Positions 17,975-26,161 of a stretch of 64,000 nt of DNA are shown here, in pieces. The stretch's first letter is position 1. Every line of letters starts with the position of its first letter. The DNA is taken from contig OZ241901.1 of the NCBI GenBank assembly GCA_965202895.1, forward strand, positions 930,001 through 994,000, given 5' to 3'. This DNA is from JAJDXW01 sp965202895. Lineage in GTDB: Bacteria; Pseudomonadota; Gammaproteobacteria; HK1. A program made the position numbers and the translations under genes. The notes under the pieces were generated by a model. The model saw only the letters and a list, made by a program, of their open reading frames with translations, did no database searches and was not told the origin of the DNA.

Positions 17975-18337
17975 CTATGCGGCGCGACGGCCGGTGACGG
18001 CCTCGCGCAAGCCTTCGAGCAGGCCTTCGAGCTTCGCCATGCGCTCGCGAATCTCGCCCTGGCCGGCGGCGACCCCTTCCATGCGGGTGTCGAGGCCGTC
18101 CATGCGGGCGGTCAACCGGGTATCGAGGCCGCCCATTTGGCCGGTCAGCCGGGTATCGAGGCCACCCATTTGGCCGGTCAGCCGGGCATCGAGGTCATCC
18201 ATGCGGGCGGCCAGCCGCCGTTCGATGCCCCGGGCGACGTTCACGATCAGGGTGGCGAGCCCGACGGCGGCGAGGAGGACGACCCCGGCGAGGCTGGCCG
18301 TGGCGATGAGGATCGAGGCGTCCATGCCGGCGAGCAT
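17975..18337 (-). CDS. small one-TM coiled-coil protein, paralogue 3 of 3
   Basis: The 120-residue protein starts at ATG 18337, in the same MLAGMDAS context as the other two copies; the frame is open further upstream but that part has no similarity among copies. It has the membrane helix at residues ~9-33, an IERRL basic boundary, about four 11-residue units (LDTRLTGQMGG and variants), a linker MEGVAAGQG and the same C-terminal coiled coil. It lies only 28 bases upstream of paralogue 2. Function unknown; a membrane-tethered rod or spacer is the structural reading. Confidence 0.72.
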   Translation of the reverse strand: MLAGMDASILIATASLAGVVLLAAVGLATLIVNVARGIERRLAARMDDLDARLTGQMGGLDTRLTGQMGGLDTRLTARMDGLDTRMEGVAAGQGEIRERMAKLEGLLEGLREAVTGRRAA

Positions 18338-18978
18338 AGCACGGAGGTCGGGAGCCGGCCGGGGGGGTCGGTGTCCGCTCCGGCGCGGCGCCCATCCGCC
18401 CTCCGACGTGCGACCGCCGTTCCGCCCGCCCGCGCATATCGGCCGCATGGCGCTCCGCCGATGCCTGATGCCTGCATGGCGGCGCCGAAGTCGTCCATGC
18501 CCGCCTGTTCTGCCCGCCGGCCCGCATCGGCGGATGCCTGCGGAGGATCATGCGGGGCCGGCAGGGGTGACGTTCTCGCCGATGTTGAAGCCGCTGGTCA
18601 CTTCGTCCATCGTGATGGGCGACACGCCGGTTGGACCTGCCCCGTTTCGACGGACAGGTAACGGCTGCCGTCACCAGCACCGCCGTCCGAGCCACGTTCC
18701 GGGTCATCCCGCAATCCACCCTCGCGGCGACGCGGGCCGGGTTCCATTCGTCTCGTGCCCGTCAACGGCCGCGGCCTCCGCACCGACCAATCCTGCCGGC
18801 CGATCTCGGCCGTGTCACCGCCGGGTGTCACCCCGGCGCCAACGACCGTCGGATCACATCGTTCGTCGTCGTGCGGACGGGGCTGCCGGCTTCCGCGAGA
18901 CGCGAAGATGCGTTCCCGCCCACCGGACCGATCCGAGACGATTGGAGAGCAATGGAGAGTGGGGGCCGCGACCGCTCG
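18338..18978. other. intergenic, possible degraded gene end
   Basis: These 641 bases hold no intact gene. On the minus strand, codons ending with a stop at 18548-18550 read SPITMDEVTSGFNIGENV and onward, which looks like a real protein C-terminus, but the frame is closed by a stop about 40 codons upstream and a neighbouring frame continues with GSRYLSVETG. This suggests a frameshifted remnant, or a coincidence. The rest, including the 3' side of the DMT transporter gene, shows nothing recognisable. Confidence 0.35.
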
Positions 18979-19938
18979 TCAGGCGCCGCGCCGGACTCGA
19001 CCGGCCTCCCGGTAGACGACGTAGAGCCCCGAGGCGACGATGACCGCACCGCCCGCGAGGGTGGCCGCCCCCGGAAGGTCTCCGAACACCGCGAAGCCGA
19101 TTCCGATCGCCCAGACGAGCCGCACGTAGTTGAGCGGCGCCACCGTCGAGGCGTCGGCGAGCTGGAGCGAGCGAACGATGGAGAAGTGCGCCGCGAACCC
19201 GAGGACCCCGGTCGCGGCGAAGACGACGCACTCCGCCGGCGTGGGCGCGGTCCAGACCATCGGCAGCATCGGGCTGATGAGGACGCTCCCGATCCCGAAG
19301 GTATGGACGAGGGTCGTCAGGGTCGAGTCGGCCGAACGCAGGAGCCGGGTGGCGACGTTGAAGAGCGCGAAGAAGAATGCCCCGACGAGCGGGAGCAGGG
19401 ACGCCCAGTGGAACACCTCCGCCCCCGGACGAACCACGATGAGCGCCCCCGCCATCCCCGCGGCCACCGCCAGCCACCGTCCGAGGCCGATCCGCTCGCC
19501 CAGCAGCGGCCCCGACAGCGCGACGATGAAGAGGGGGCCCGTGAAGTTGATCGCGGTCGCCTCCGCAAGCGGCAGGTAGTTGAGCGACACGAAGAGGCAG
19601 GAGAGGGACGAAACCAAGCACGCGGCGCGTCCGGCCTGCAGCCACGGGCGCCGCGAGCGGAGAGGCCGGATGCGGGTGCCCTGGGTCGCGAGCGCGTACG
19701 CCGCGACGCAGGCGAAGGTCGCGACGAAATAGCCCCACGCGACCTCGATGCCGTTCAGGCGCACCCCGAGGTACTTGGCCGCGCCGTCGAGGATGCCGAT
19801 GCAGGACATGCCGAGCAGCATCCAGAGGACCCCGCGAAGTCCGGCGGGAAGGGACCCTGTCGATCGGGGCCGATCCGAGGCCGGCCGCGCGCACTCCGGG
19901 ACACGCTCGCGGAAAGCCTCGGCGGGGTCCCGGTCCAT
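18979..19938 (-). CDS. DMT-superfamily transporter (EamA family)
   Basis: This 319-residue inner-membrane protein has ten predicted helices in two EamA repeats. Typical signs are the paired helices near AEATAINFTGPLFIVALSGPLLGERIG (first repeat) and the equivalent DASTVAPLNYVRLVWAIGIGFAVFGD in the second. The start at ATG 19938 is chosen over 20013 because the upstream 25 codons are Arg/Gly-rich and not family-like. EamA proteins usually export metabolites or amino acids. It is followed at a distance by another exporter gene on the same strand, without obvious coupling. Confidence 0.85.
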   Translation of the reverse strand: MDRDPAEAFRERVPECARPASDRPRSTGSLPAGLRGVLWMLLGMSCIGILDGAAKYLGVRLNGIEVAWGYFVATFACVAAYALATQGTRIRPLRSRRPWLQAGRAACLVSSLSCLFVSLNYLPLAEATAINFTGPLFIVALSGPLLGERIGLGRWLAVAAGMAGALIVVRPGAEVFHWASLLPLVGAFFFALFNVATRLLRSADSTLTTLVHTFGIGSVLISPMLPMVWTAPTPAECVVFAATGVLGFAAHFSIVRSLQLADASTVAPLNYVRLVWAIGIGFAVFGDLPGAATLAGGAVIVASGLYVVYREAGRVRRGA

Positions 19939-20100
19939 GCCCCCATTATCGCCCGCGATCGCCCGTGCGATCCCTCGCTTGCCCGCCCCTCCACGGAAGC
20001 TCCGGGCGGTCACCGTTTCGGGTCTGCCGGCACGGCAGGGGCCGCGGCCGGTGGATGCCGGTCCGTGGCCGGCCCTCCGCGGATTCCGGCGGCCGGTTCC

Positions 20101-21318
20101 TCAACCGGCCCGCATCTCCTCGATCCGCAACCGGCGGAGGGCTCCGCGCAGCAACAGGGAGAGGGGGACGGGCAGCGCGACCACCAGGGCCATCGCGATC
20201 ATCGCCGTCTCGATCCCGAACCCGTCGCTGACGAGCCCGAACCCGATCGGCCCCACGATGGACGCCGCGCTCGAGAGCGTGTAGACGAGGGCGAAGCCGC
20301 GGGACTGCCGCCGTTCCTCCACGAGATCGCCCACCGTGCCGTAGGTGATGCTGGACGACCCCTGGAGCACGAGCCCGGCGAGCGGCAGCAGGCAGAAGGC
20401 GACCATGGCCGGCGCGGCCAGAACGGCCAGGATCGCGGCCGCGCTCGCGAGCTCGACGGCGGCGAGGGCGCGCACCGGTCCGAGCCGCGCGGCCAGCAGC
20501 CCGCACCCGAACTTCCCCGCGATGCCGCCGGCCAAGGTCAGCACGACCGCGAATCCGGCGAGCGCGGCCGGCGCCTGTTTGTGGAGCATCAGGAAAGCGA
20601 TGAAGACGAGGAAGGCGTCCTGCACCGCGAGGTCGAGCAGCACGATCACGGCGAGCGTGGCGAAGCCGTACCGGTGCCGGATCCCCCAGTCCGCCCCACG
20701 GAGCGAGGGCGGCCGATGAGGGGAAGGATCGCGGGCTCCCACCCGGACCGCCCGCAGCAGGAAGAGGAGGCCGATACCCGCCGCGACGGCGAGCGAACCG
20801 TACCCCGCCGCGACGTGCGGCCACGCGACCGCGGCGCCGAGCAAGGTGGTCAGGAGACCGGTGAAGAGAAGCTTGCCGGTATCGCCGCTCGAGTTGTACG
20901 CACCGAGCGCGGTGCGGCGGGCCGGACCCGAGAACACCTCGCTCACGAGCGACGAGGACAGCGCGTGCTGGAAGGCGGCTCCGCCGCCCGCGATGCACAG
21001 CCCGAGGAGAAGCCCGGGGAAGCCGCTCGCCATCGACACGGTGAGGTAGCCGGTTCCGGCGCAGAGCAGGCCGAACGCGAGCAGGCGCCGCTGCCCGAAT
21101 CGCTCCGAGAGCACCCCCGCCGGCAGCTCGAGCAGGCCCATGGCGCCGCTGTGCGCGGCGCGAACCATGCCGATCTGGGCGAAGCCGAGGCCGAAGGTTT
21201 GCGCGAGGATCGGAAGCAGGACGTAGATCGAGGCGGTGAGCCCGTCCTGGACCCCGTGCGTCGCGCAGCACGCCGCGAGGGCCAGCCTCCGCCGGACGTT
21301 CGGGTTCACTTCACTCAT
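20101..21318 (-). CDS. MFS transporter
   Basis: The 405-residue protein is a twelve-helix major facilitator. The loop between helices 2 and 3 carries a GVLSERFGQRRLL motif (motif A variant), and ALSSSLVSEVF and QGSSSITYGTVGDLV mark equivalent positions in the two halves. The start (THGVQDGLTASIYVLLPIL) resembles the drug/fosmidomycin-resistance-like (Fsr) subgroup. The substrate is unknown. The ATG at 21318 is isolated from neighbours by 490 bases upstream, so it probably has its own promoter. Confidence 0.85.
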   Translation of the reverse strand: MSEVNPNVRRRLALAACCATHGVQDGLTASIYVLLPILAQTFGLGFAQIGMVRAAHSGAMGLLELPAGVLSERFGQRRLLAFGLLCAGTGYLTVSMASGFPGLLLGLCIAGGGAAFQHALSSSLVSEVFSGPARRTALGAYNSSGDTGKLLFTGLLTTLLGAAVAWPHVAAGYGSLAVAAGIGLLFLLRAVRVGARDPSPHRPPSLRGADWGIRHRYGFATLAVIVLLDLAVQDAFLVFIAFLMLHKQAPAALAGFAVVLTLAGGIAGKFGCGLLAARLGPVRALAAVELASAAAILAVLAAPAMVAFCLLPLAGLVLQGSSSITYGTVGDLVEERRQSRGFALVYTLSSAASIVGPIGFGLVSDGFGIETAMIAMALVVALPVPLSLLLRGALRRLRIEEMRAG

Positions 21319-21811
21319 GTCTCATCCGCCGCCGCGGGATACGGGCGGCCGGGCCGCCCCGACCGGGAAATCAGGAATCCCAACATACCAGCACACCATG
21401 TCGAGGCGGTTCGGAGAGCCGGATCGTCGGCGCCGGACGGAGCGAGGCGGGGGGCACGCCCGGCAACGCGCCAAGGGGGCGGGGCATCGGCCTCGCCACT
21501 CCCGGACTCCAGCCTTGGAAGCGGCGAGGACGTTGCGAAGGAGCGGCCCGGAGCGCCGCGAGTGCAGGCCCGCCGATCCGGTCGAAGGGATCTATCGAAA
21601 GATTGGCCTTCCGGTGGGCAGGAAGGGCCGCGAACGCGAACCGCCGATTTCGGATCCGGCCGCGTTCGGGATCGCTCCCTTCGGCCGCTCCTCAACGCGC
21701 TCGGATCCGAATCCGGTGCGCGAGGAGCGAGCGGCGGATGCACGTCCGCGCGGGAGCGGCTGCCCTATACTCGCCCCTCCTCCTGGGGACCTCCGGACGG
21801 GGAGCGGTACG
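21319..21811. other. intergenic between divergent genes, no gene seen
   Basis: About 490 bases between the divergent starts of the MFS gene (minus) and the GFA-like gene (plus), so both promoters should be here. The stretch is less GC-skewed than the genes. ORFs on either strand lack coding character. I see no clear promoter, operator or RNA. Confidence 0.4.
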
Positions 21812-22255
21812 ATGCGGATCGAAGGGCGATGCCACTGCGGCAACCTCGGCTTCGAGCTCGAGACCGCGCGGACCTGGGACATGATCGGGCCGCGCGAGTG
21901 CGACTGCTCCTTCTGCCGCGCCCACGCCACCCGCTGCGTTTCGGATCCGGAAGGCCGGGCGGCGGTCTTCGTCGCGGACCCCGAACGCCTCGTCCGCTAC
22001 CGGTTCGGCCTTCGCACCGCGGAGTTCCTCGTCTGCGGGCGCTGCGGGGTCTACATCGGCGCCTACGCCGAGGAGGAGGACGGGGGGCTCTCGACCCTCA
22101 ACCTCCGCGCCACCGCGCATCGCGACCGGCCCGGCGCCGCGGTCTCCTACGGTCCGGAGGCGGCGGAGAGCCGCCGCGCCCGCCGTCGCGACCGTTGGAC
22201 CCCAACCGAGCTCCGGCTCGGGGTCCCCCCGCCGGCCGCCGACGGGTCGGGGTGA
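21812..22255 (+). CDS. GFA-family (CENP-V/formaldehyde-activating-like) zinc protein
   Basis: The 147-residue protein has the zinc-binding pattern of the GFA fold: GRCHCGNLGF near the start (C-x-C), CDCSFCRAHATR near residue 30 and CGRCGVYIG near residue 74. These give the seven cysteines expected for the structural and the labile zinc site. The ATG at 21812 is preceded by GGGGAGC. GFA proteins bind glutathione-formaldehyde adducts in a few cases, but most are uncharacterised, so no reaction is claimed. The Arg-rich segment after residue 115 is not conserved in the family as far as I know. Confidence 0.82.
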   Translation: MRIEGRCHCGNLGFELETARTWDMIGPRECDCSFCRAHATRCVSDPEGRAAVFVADPERLVRYRFGLRTAEFLVCGRCGVYIGAYAEEEDGGLSTLNLRATAHRDRPGAAVSYGPEAAESRRARRRDRWTPTELRLGVPPPAADGSG

Positions 22256-22306
22256 ATCGCGGCCGAAGGGCGGGGCAGCGCGAGGGCGGTCGCCGTTCGC
22301 CGCGCC

Positions 22307-22741
22307 CTACTCGACGGGTGTCCAGATCACCGTCTTTCCGAAGAGGGGAACCCCGACGTAGCCGCGCACCTTCAGGCTTCCGTCCCGCTGGAGCTTCATC
22401 ACGCACTTGTAGGTCTTTCCGTCCCGCGGATCGTAGATCGTGCCGCCTTCCCACTTCGTCTCGCCCGCGCGGGAGAAGCCGTTGATGAGGTCCATGCCGA
22501 TGATGGGGCGGGTGCGAAGGGCCGGGTCGGGGTTGTTCTTGTCGACCTTCTCGTTTCCATCCTCGTCGAGCGGCTCGTCGAGGGCGTCGATCCGTCCGCA
22601 GAGAAGCTCTCCGCAGGCATAGATCTCCACGTGGCTCTCGCCGGTTTCCCAGAGACCGGTGATCTCCTTTGCGGAGGCGACGGAGGGGGCGGCCAGCATC
22701 AGCGCGGCGGCCATGAAGAGCCTCGAGGTCGTCTGAAACAC
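22307..22741 (-). CDS. DUF2147 secreted protein
   Basis: The 144-residue precursor starts at GTG 22741, which has GGGGAGAG four bases upstream; the longer open frame is the repeat element shared with another site. A clear signal peptide (residues 1-23, ending SVASA) is followed by the DUF2147 domain: ITGLWETGESHVEIYACGELLCGRI, the Asp/Asn-rich DKNNPDPALRTRPIIGM, and a C-terminal LRVRGYVG-like strand (LKVRGYVGVPLFGKTVIW). It is exported to the periplasm. The family's molecular function is not established. Confidence 0.85.
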   Translation of the reverse strand: MFQTTSRLFMAAALMLAAPSVASAKEITGLWETGESHVEIYACGELLCGRIDALDEPLDEDGNEKVDKNNPDPALRTRPIIGMDLINGFSRAGETKWEGGTIYDPRDGKTYKCVMKLQRDGSLKVRGYVGVPLFGKTVIWTPVE

Positions 22742-22825
22742 CGGTCTCTCCCCACTGTTGCGGTGCAGCAACGGGCGATGGTAAACCCGATCCCGACGAT
22801 GCACAAAGCCCGATCCGGGCGCGAG

Positions 22826-23160
22826 GCATGTGCGCGGTGGGGTTTTCGCCGGGCACGCCTCTCGCGAACGCTCATGGGCACGGCGTCCTGGGAACGGCGC
22901 GTCTTCCAGACGCGCCGTTCCCAGGACGCCGTGCCCGCGCAAGAGGCTCCGTGGGGTGAAATCCGCCAGCAACCCTCTCGAACCGACCTCGAACCACGGA
23001 AAAACGCCGGCTCCGTGGGGGGAAAATATCTCGACCCCCTCTCTACGCCCTATATATCAATAGCCTACGAACAGCGCCCGGGGCTCCGGGCTCGGGCCAG
23101 GGCCCTTTCACGCTGGCCGACTCGGGCCAGGCATCGGCGCCCACCGCCTGGGAACGCTTG
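22826..23160. repeat. dispersed intergenic repeat, copy A
   Basis: This ~335-base stretch is strongly similar to 29941-30340. Shared blocks in order are GCATGTGCGC at the left end, TCGCGAACG, the GGCACGGCGTCCTGGGAACG arm, its complement, TCCGTGGGGTGAAATCCGCC, TCCGTGGGG with an A-rich run, a TATATCAATAG block, TACGAACAGCGCCCGGGGCTC and TTTCACGCTG. The element lies upstream of the DUF2147 gene, whose upstream open frame runs into it. It encodes no transposase. A non-autonomous mobile element or a conserved structured DNA/RNA element are both possible. Confidence 0.85.
22876..22936. repeat. 29-bp perfect inverted repeat with 3-base loop inside copy A
   Basis: The left arm starts GGGCACGGCGTCCTGGGAAC and runs 29 bases; the loop is TCC; the right arm is the exact complement, ending CGTGCCC at 22936. 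Such a long perfect palindrome would extrude as a cruciform or form a very stable RNA hairpin. In copy B the same outer arms are split by about 80 extra bases. Confidence 0.95.
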
Positions 23161-23287
23161 TGTCCCGCCCGCTCCGATTCGACCGAACCGGGTTCTCCCG
23201 CGCGAACCGATTCCGCAGCGTGAAAGGGCCCCGGTGCGAGGCCGTTCGCGGCAGGGAGCTCCCGGTGCGGGGGCGAGGCGTCCGGGG

Positions 23288-24631
23288 TCAGGCGGCGAGC
23301 GCGAGCGAGCGCGCCGCCTCGCGATGCCTCGCCATCAGGGTCTCAAGGTCGAGATCGACCACCTCCCCGTCCGCCACCCGCCACACGCCGCCGACCATCA
23401 CCCGGTCCGCGCGATGCGCGCCGCACAGGACGAGGGCGGCGAGCGGGTCCCCCGCCCCCGAGAAGCGGGGCTCGTCGAGCTTGAAGAGAGCCAGATCGGC
23501 CTGCTTGCCCGACGCGATCCGGCCGACGTCGCCCCGCCCGAGGCAGGCCGCCGAGCCGGCGGTCGCCCAACGGAGCACGTCCAGGTGCCCGACCTCGGCC
23601 GCGCCGTAGCGAAGGCGCTGCACCTGGAGCGCCTGCCGGACCTCCTGCATCAGGTTCGAGGCGTCCTCGGAGGCCGAGCCGTCGACCCCGATCCCGACCG
23701 GCGCCCCCGCCTCGGCCAGCGCCACGGCGGGACACAGGCCCGAGGCGAGCACCATGTTGGAGCCCGGACAGTGGGCGACCCCCATCCCGGCGCGTCCGAT
23801 CCGTTCGATCTCCTCCGGGGTGAAATGGATGCCGTGCGCGAGCCAGACCCGATCGCTCAGCCACCCCACGTCTTCGAGGTAGTCGAGCGGGCGGCGCCCG
23901 TAGCGCCGTTCGCAGAACGCGTTCTCGTCCCCGGTCTCCGCGAGATGGGTGTGGAGAGCCACGCCCTTCTTCTCGGCGAGCGCGGCCGTCTCCCGCATGA
24001 TCTCCGGGGTCACCGAGAACGGCGAGCAGGGCGCGAGCGCGATCCGGACCCGAGCCCCCTCCCCCGTCTCGTGGAAGGCGTCGATCACCCGCTCGCTGTC
24101 CGCGAGGATCGTATCGCCGTTCTGCACGACCGACGCGGGGGGCAGGCCGCCGTCCTCCACCGAGAGGTTCATGGACCCCCGGGCCAGGGTCACCCGTACC
24201 CCGAGGTCGCGGGCCGCCGCGGCCTGGACGTCGATCGCCTGCTCCAGCCCCGGCGGAAACACATAGTGGTGGTCCGCGGCGGTGGTGCACCCCGAGAGCA
24301 ACAGCTCGGCGAGGGCGAGCCGGGTCGCCGTGTCGAGGTGGTCCGGGGTCAGTCCCGCCCACACCGGGTAGAGCGTCTTCAGCCAGGCGAAGAGCTCCTT
24401 GCCGAGGGCGGGGCCGTGGGCCCGGGTCAACGTCTGGTAGAAGTGGTGGTGGGTGTTGACGAGACCCGGCAGCACGACGTGCCGCGAGGCGTCGAAGACC
24501 CGATCGCAGGGCGGGTCCGGCGCTCCGCCGGCGGGCAGGCATTCCGAGATACCCGCCCCATCGACGACCACCCCGCCCGCCGCCGCCTCGTCGGCCAGGA
24601 TGGCGAGCGGATCCCGGATCCAGGTCCTCAC
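23288..24631 (-). CDS. amidohydrolase, 8-oxoguanine-deaminase type
   Basis: The 447-residue metal-dependent hydrolase belongs to the cytosine/guanine/triazine deaminase branch. The GTG at 24631 gives the start MRTWIRDPLAILA, typical of bacterial 8-oxoguanine deaminases; the longer frame upstream is not family-like. Metal ligands are visible: HHH in GLVNTHHHFYQ near residue 64, His in ALHTHLAETG, His in VWLAHGIHF and Asp in GIGVDGSAS. It deaminates an oxidised or modified purine, or a related ring. Its position as the last gene after gmaS suggests a shared nitrogen-scavenging operon. Hydroxyatrazine-type hydrolase is the main alternative. Confidence 0.85.
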   Translation of the reverse strand: MRTWIRDPLAILADEAAAGGVVVDGAGISECLPAGGAPDPPCDRVFDASRHVVLPGLVNTHHHFYQTLTRAHGPALGKELFAWLKTLYPVWAGLTPDHLDTATRLALAELLLSGCTTAADHHYVFPPGLEQAIDVQAAAARDLGVRVTLARGSMNLSVEDGGLPPASVVQNGDTILADSERVIDAFHETGEGARVRIALAPCSPFSVTPEIMRETAALAEKKGVALHTHLAETGDENAFCERRYGRRPLDYLEDVGWLSDRVWLAHGIHFTPEEIERIGRAGMGVAHCPGSNMVLASGLCPAVALAEAGAPVGIGVDGSASEDASNLMQEVRQALQVQRLRYGAAEVGHLDVLRWATAGSAACLGRGDVGRIASGKQADLALFKLDEPRFSGAGDPLAALVLCGAHRADRVMVGGVWRVADGEVVDLDLETLMARHREAARSLALAA

Positions 24632-24740
24632 ACGGTTCTCACACGGGCTCTCCCCTTCTCCGCCCGCCGCCCCGCTCCCCGGGAACGCGCCGCGCGGGAA
24701 CGGCGGCGCTGCGCCTCGGCAGGGCTGGACGCCGGCCGCG

Positions 24741-26048
24741 CTATACGTCGAGGGTGTGGTCGCGCTCCCATTGGGTGAGGTGCCGGGCATAGCTGTCCCA
24801 CTCGGCGAGCTTGAGCTTGCAGTAGCTGTCGACGAACTCACCCCCCAGCGCCTCGCGCAGGCCCCGGCTCTTCTGCGTGAGCCGGATCGCGTCGAGGAGG
24901 TTCAGGGGCAGCCGCTTGACGCCCCGCATCCGGCCGCCTTCCGTGTACATATTGACGTCGAGGCGCCGCCCGGGGTCGCGCTCCGCGGCGGTCCCGTCGA
25001 GGCCCGCGGCGAGGAGGCCGGCCTGGAGCAGGTACGGGTTCACCGCCCCGTCCATGAGGCGGAGCTCGAAGCGGCCCGCCTCCGGGACCCGCACCATGTG
25101 GGTGCGGTTGTTGCCGGACCAGCTCACCGCGTTCGGCGACCAGGTGGCGCCCGACGCGGTCACCGGCGCGTTGATCCGCTTGTAGCTGTTGACGGTCGGG
25201 TTGAACAGGGAGCACAGGGCGTCCGCGTGGTGCAGCACGCCGCCGAGGAAGTGGTAGGCGACCCTCGAGAGCCCCATCTCGTCGCCCTCGTCGAGGAAGA
25301 GGTTCCGCTCGCCGGCCGCATCCCAGAGCGACACGTGGGCATGGCAGCCGTTTCCGGTGAGGTGCGGGAAGGGCTTGGGCATGAACGTGGCGCGGAGGCC
25401 GTGCCGTTCCGCCACCGACTTCACCATGAACCGGAAGAAGGCGTGGCGGTCGGCGGTGGCGAGGCAGTCGGCGTACTCCCAGTTCATCTCGAACTGGCCG
25501 TTCGCATCCTCGTGGTCGTTCTGGTACGGGTTCCAGCCGAGCTCCACCATGTAGTCGCAGATCTCGCTGATCACGTCGTAGCGGCGCATGAGCGCCGCCT
25601 GGTCGTAGCAGGGCTTCTCCTGGACGTCGCGCGGGTCGGAGATCGCGGCGCCGTCCTCATTGACGAGGAAGAACTCGCATTCGACGCCGGTGCAAAGCCG
25701 GAATCCCTGCTTCGCGGCCGCCTCGATCCGGCGCTTGAGGACGACCCGGGGCGACGCCTCCACCTCCCTGCCGTTCATCCGGAGATCGGCGGGAAGCCAG
25801 GCGACCTCGGGCCGCCAGGGCAGCCGCACGAGGCTCTCCGCGTCCGGCAGCGCGAACATGTCCGGGTCCGCGGGGGTCATGTCGAGCCACGCCGCGAATC
25901 CGGCGAAGCCGGCCCCGTCGCGTTGCATGTCCCCGATGGCCCGCGCCGGCACGAGCTTGGAGCGAAGTGTTCCGAAGAGGTCGGCGAAGCAGATGAGGAA
26001 GTACCGGATCCCTTCCTGTTTCGCGAGTCGGGCGAGGTCCGTCGTCAT
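24741..26048 (-). CDS. gmaS: gamma-glutamylmethylamide synthetase / type III-like glutamine synthetase
   Basis: This 435-residue enzyme has the glutamine-synthetase fold: GVECEFFLV (metal Glu) near residue 127, NDHEDANGQFEMNW near 184, GNGCHAHVSLWD (catalytic His/metal) near 238, and NNRTHMVRVPEAGRFELRL near 315. The N-terminus (MTTDLARLAKQEGIRYFLICFADLFG) is the form seen in GmaS/GlnT proteins. GmaS joins glutamate and methylamine using ATP. Because mgsC, mgsB and mgsA, the subunits of N-methylglutamate synthase, lie just upstream on the same strand, the methylamine role is preferred. A plain glutamine synthetase (GlnT) is the alternative. Confidence 0.85.
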   Translation of the reverse strand: MTTDLARLAKQEGIRYFLICFADLFGTLRSKLVPARAIGDMQRDGAGFAGFAAWLDMTPADPDMFALPDAESLVRLPWRPEVAWLPADLRMNGREVEASPRVVLKRRIEAAAKQGFRLCTGVECEFFLVNEDGAAISDPRDVQEKPCYDQAALMRRYDVISEICDYMVELGWNPYQNDHEDANGQFEMNWEYADCLATADRHAFFRFMVKSVAERHGLRATFMPKPFPHLTGNGCHAHVSLWDAAGERNLFLDEGDEMGLSRVAYHFLGGVLHHADALCSLFNPTVNSYKRINAPVTASGATWSPNAVSWSGNNRTHMVRVPEAGRFELRLMDGAVNPYLLQAGLLAAGLDGTAAERDPGRRLDVNMYTEGGRMRGVKRLPLNLLDAIRLTQKSRGLREALGGEFVDSYCKLKLAEWDSYARHLTQWERDHTLDV

Positions 26049-26161
26049 GGTCGATTCCTCCGGGATTCGTTCCGGCCGCCCGGCCCGGGGCGGCCCGTTC
26101 CTCCGGTGCGGTCCGGCGCGGGACCCGCGGCCGGGGCCGCGGGCGGGATTGCTCCTCCTGG

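Noticed and set aside
18631..22485. Very long plus-strand open frame (over 1200 codons) antisense to the DMT and MFS genes.
   Set aside because: It is Arg/Gly/Asp-rich antisense to clear membrane-protein genes, as expected in very GC-rich DNA.
22742..22972. Longer start for the DUF2147 protein within the repeat element.
   Set aside because: The extension is encoded by the dispersed repeat and would bury the signal peptide; the GTG at 22741 has a good ribosome site and a normal signal peptide.
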